A DNA stretch of 64,000 nucleotides from Corynebacterium falsenii. GTDB taxonomy: Bacteria; Actinomycetota; Actinomycetes; Mycobacteriales; Mycobacteriaceae. The notes beneath the pieces are model-generated. The model was not told the origin of the DNA. It saw only the letters and a list, made by a program, of their open reading frames with translations, and made no database searches. Positions 62,791-64,000 of this stretch are shown one piece after another. Position 1 is the first letter of the stretch; every line of letters starts with the position of its first letter. Location of the stretch: positions 1,240,001 through 1,304,000 of the forward strand of contig NZ_CP083646.1 of NCBI RefSeq assembly GCF_020099275.1. Direction: 5' to 3'. Position numbers and translations under genes: made by a program.

Positions 62791-63747
62791 GTGCCGCGCG
62801 CTGATCTCCTCCTGGATCTCGTCGAAGCCGAACGCCGTGGCGACAGGGACCGTTTTAAGGTGCTCGTTGAGTCGGTGATCGCGGAAGAGCGTGCCAACCA
62901 GCATCACCTTCTGGCAGACCGCTTATCTCAACTCATCACCACGACGGGGCAGGGCCCTGTCCGTGATGACAGGGCGGCCGCCATCAGGGATCTCGTGCAT
63001 GAAGTTGTCCCCAACCGTCGGCTGAGCGATCTTGAACTCGCGCCCGTCCCACACCGGGTCGTGACGGAGCTGATTGAAGAACAGAAGCGCGCAGAGTTGT
63101 TGCGGAGTTACGGCATTGAGCCACGGAATCGACTCTTGCTGTCTGGCCCTCCAGGCAATGGCAAGACGAGTGTTGCGGAAGCGGTCGCGACGGAGTTGAT
63201 GCTGCCGTTCTACGTGATTCGCTATGAGGGTGTGATGTCGAGTTTCCTTGGCGAAACGGCCGCACGCCTCGATAATGCCTTTGAATTCGCACGCACTCGT
63301 CGTTGTGTTCTGTTCTTCGATGAGCTGGATACCATCGCCAAGGAGCGAGCGGACGAGCATGAAACTGGCGAGATAAAGCGAGTGGTTTCCACATTGCTTC
63401 TCCAAATCGACCGACTCCCACCGCATGTAATATTCATCGGGGCGACGAATCACGGCGAGTTGTTGGATAGAGCGGCATGGCGGAGGTTCCAGATTAGAAC
63501 GGAGCTAGAACGTCCAAGTCGATCTCAAGCTACGAGATTCCTGGAGCGGCTTGCCGATCGTTTCGGTGGAGACCTTGGATTTGCTCCAAGGACTCTGGCG
63601 GACAAGTTGGCTGGCGCAAGCTTCGCCGAACTGGAGGAGTTTGCGCTCGATGTCCGCAGACGTGCCGTGCTGGAACTTCCAGATGTGAATCTTCGGAAAA
63701 TCGTCCAGGAGCGGCTTGAACATCGCCGGGGAGAGGCGAGCTGGTGA
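62791..63747 (+). CDS. AAA+ ATPase paired with a subtilase
   Basis: 318 residues. N-terminal helical region (1-95), then an AAA+ core: Walker A SGPPGNGKTS at about 115-124, Walker B VLFFDELDTIAKE (about 172-184), sensor 1 IFIGATNH, and arginine-finger candidate RAAWRRFQ. The core resembles FtsH/katanin-like AAA enzymes. GTG 62791 has GGAGG 8 bp upstream. It overlaps the peptidase start (GTGA), so the two are made together. Such AAA/S8 pairs recur in defence-rich mobile regions; the target is unknown. Confidence 0.85.
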   Translation: MPRADLLLDLVEAERRGDRDRFKVLVESVIAEERANQHHLLADRLSQLITTTGQGPVRDDRAAAIRDLVHEVVPNRRLSDLELAPVPHRVVTELIEEQKRAELLRSYGIEPRNRLLLSGPPGNGKTSVAEAVATELMLPFYVIRYEGVMSSFLGETAARLDNAFEFARTRRCVLFFDELDTIAKERADEHETGEIKRVVSTLLLQIDRLPPHVIFIGATNHGELLDRAAWRRFQIRTELERPSRSQATRFLERLADRFGGDLGFAPRTLADKLAGASFAELEEFALDVRRRAVLELPDVNLRKIVQERLEHRRGEASW

Positions 63748-64000
63748 CGGCCGACCGTAGGCCGCTCCTGGCGTTTGGACCACCAGTTGCTAGTGCTCGA
63801 CCAAAGCAGGCGCTACGAAGCCTTCCGCGCTTGTCCAGGCCGGGAGCGGCTCGGCAGGGCGAGCGGCTGACGCCACAGTTCAAGGTCCTCAAAGATGCGT
63901 TCGCGAGCGAGCGTGCTCGGCTGAGCCTCGAAGCGCCCGATGAGATCGACCCGGCACTCGTTGTCGTGTTCGATTTGGCTGGAACCGTCAAAGATTTTCA
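63744..64000 (+). CDS. S8 (subtilase) family peptidase, N-terminal part only
   Basis: The frame opens at GTG 63744, overlapping the AAA stop, and runs off the window: 85 residues reading VTADRRPLLAFGPPVASAR ... ERLTPQFKVLKDAFASER ... DPALVVVFDLAGTVKDF. This matches the N-terminal leader domain of the cytoplasmic S8 peptidases encoded beside AAA ATPases; the Asp-His-Ser catalytic domain would lie beyond 64000. No signal peptide is present. The call depends on the partner gene and the recalled pattern. Confidence 0.65.
   Translation, partial: MTADRRPLLAFGPPVASARPKQALRSLPRLSRPGAARQGERLTPQFKVLKDAFASERARLSLEAPDEIDPALVVVFDLAGTVKDF

Larger units (their letters stand above)
24673..64000. mobile_element. 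Integrative and conjugative element at tRNA-Ala (right end not in window)
   Basis: All content from the tRNA 3' end to the window end is accessory: serine recombinase, SSB, coupling protein, VirB4, TrbL/VirB6, DUF6112, cell-wall hydrolase, ParB-like, primase-polymerase, ArdC, MobF relaxase, plus metal-resistance and defence cargo. A MobF relaxase with an actinobacterial T4SS set implies single-stranded conjugative transfer. At least 39.3 kb is present. The right attachment site should be a copy of part of tRNA-Ala beyond 64000. The exact crossover inside the tRNA cannot be set without that copy. Confidence 0.88.

Noticed and set aside
1..64000. CRISPR arrays, rRNA genes and insertion-sequence transposases
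   Set aside because: No regularly spaced repeats, rRNA stretches or transposase DDE motifs were found by reading; the only recombinases are the serine integrase and a short tyrosine-integrase fragment.

Overview
The left 24.7 kb is the chromosome of a high-GC actinobacterium, most likely a Corynebacterium or close relative. The support is a coryne-style gene neighbourhood (glyS, dgt, dnaG), mycothiol-dependent formaldehyde detoxification (mscR with its metallo-hydrolase), an MmpS-family gene, and a DnaG whose zinc finger has lost most of its cysteine/histidine ligands. Genus assignment is inference; no 16S is present.

Chromosomal layout: 3' end of glyS and two small genes; a PiT phosphate permease facing a TPM-domain membrane protein across a shared hairpin terminator; a DUF218 protein overlapping dgt; a 355-bp regulatory region packed with repeats; a two-gene operon ending in a PrsW-like intramembrane protease; a membrane-anchored RNase; a GMC oxidoreductase; dnaG; a RecQ helicase with an extra PRTase-like tail; a YtxH-like protein; mscR-MBL; a copper module (CsoR box, copA, csoR); an mmpS pseudogene with one nonsense codon; tRNA-Asn; a small secreted protein; and tRNA-Ala(CGC).

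From the 3' end of tRNA-Ala to beyond position 64000 lies an integrative and conjugative element (ICE). A large serine recombinase sits at the left edge and its reading frame ends inside the tRNA. A long leftward operon carries maintenance and transfer genes: ArdC-like anti-restriction, primase-polymerase, DUF2637, ParB-like, VirB8-like, a three-domain wall hydrolase, two DUF6112 paralogues, TrbL/VirB6, SCO6880, VirB4, coupling protein, SSB and DUF4913. This operon is interrupted by a cadmium/lead module (CmtR plus P1B ATPase, a frameshifted thioredoxin-like gene, an integrase fragment) and by one lone rightward membrane gene.

An AraC regulator diverges from a rightward defence cluster at 48.8-59.0 kb: HTH protein, degenerate-PLD helicase, DUF4391, type III Mod, type III Res, and a DUF3644 protein carrying a HEPN-like R-x4-H motif. 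It is followed by a possible oriT, a MobF relaxase, and an AAA ATPase plus S8 peptidase pair cut by the window end. The element therefore combines self-transfer, metal resistance, protection against host restriction, and its own multi-part restriction/abortive-type defence. The strongest candidates for an under-described system are the six-gene helicase/DUF4391/Mod/Res/HEPN cluster and the AAA-subtilase pair.
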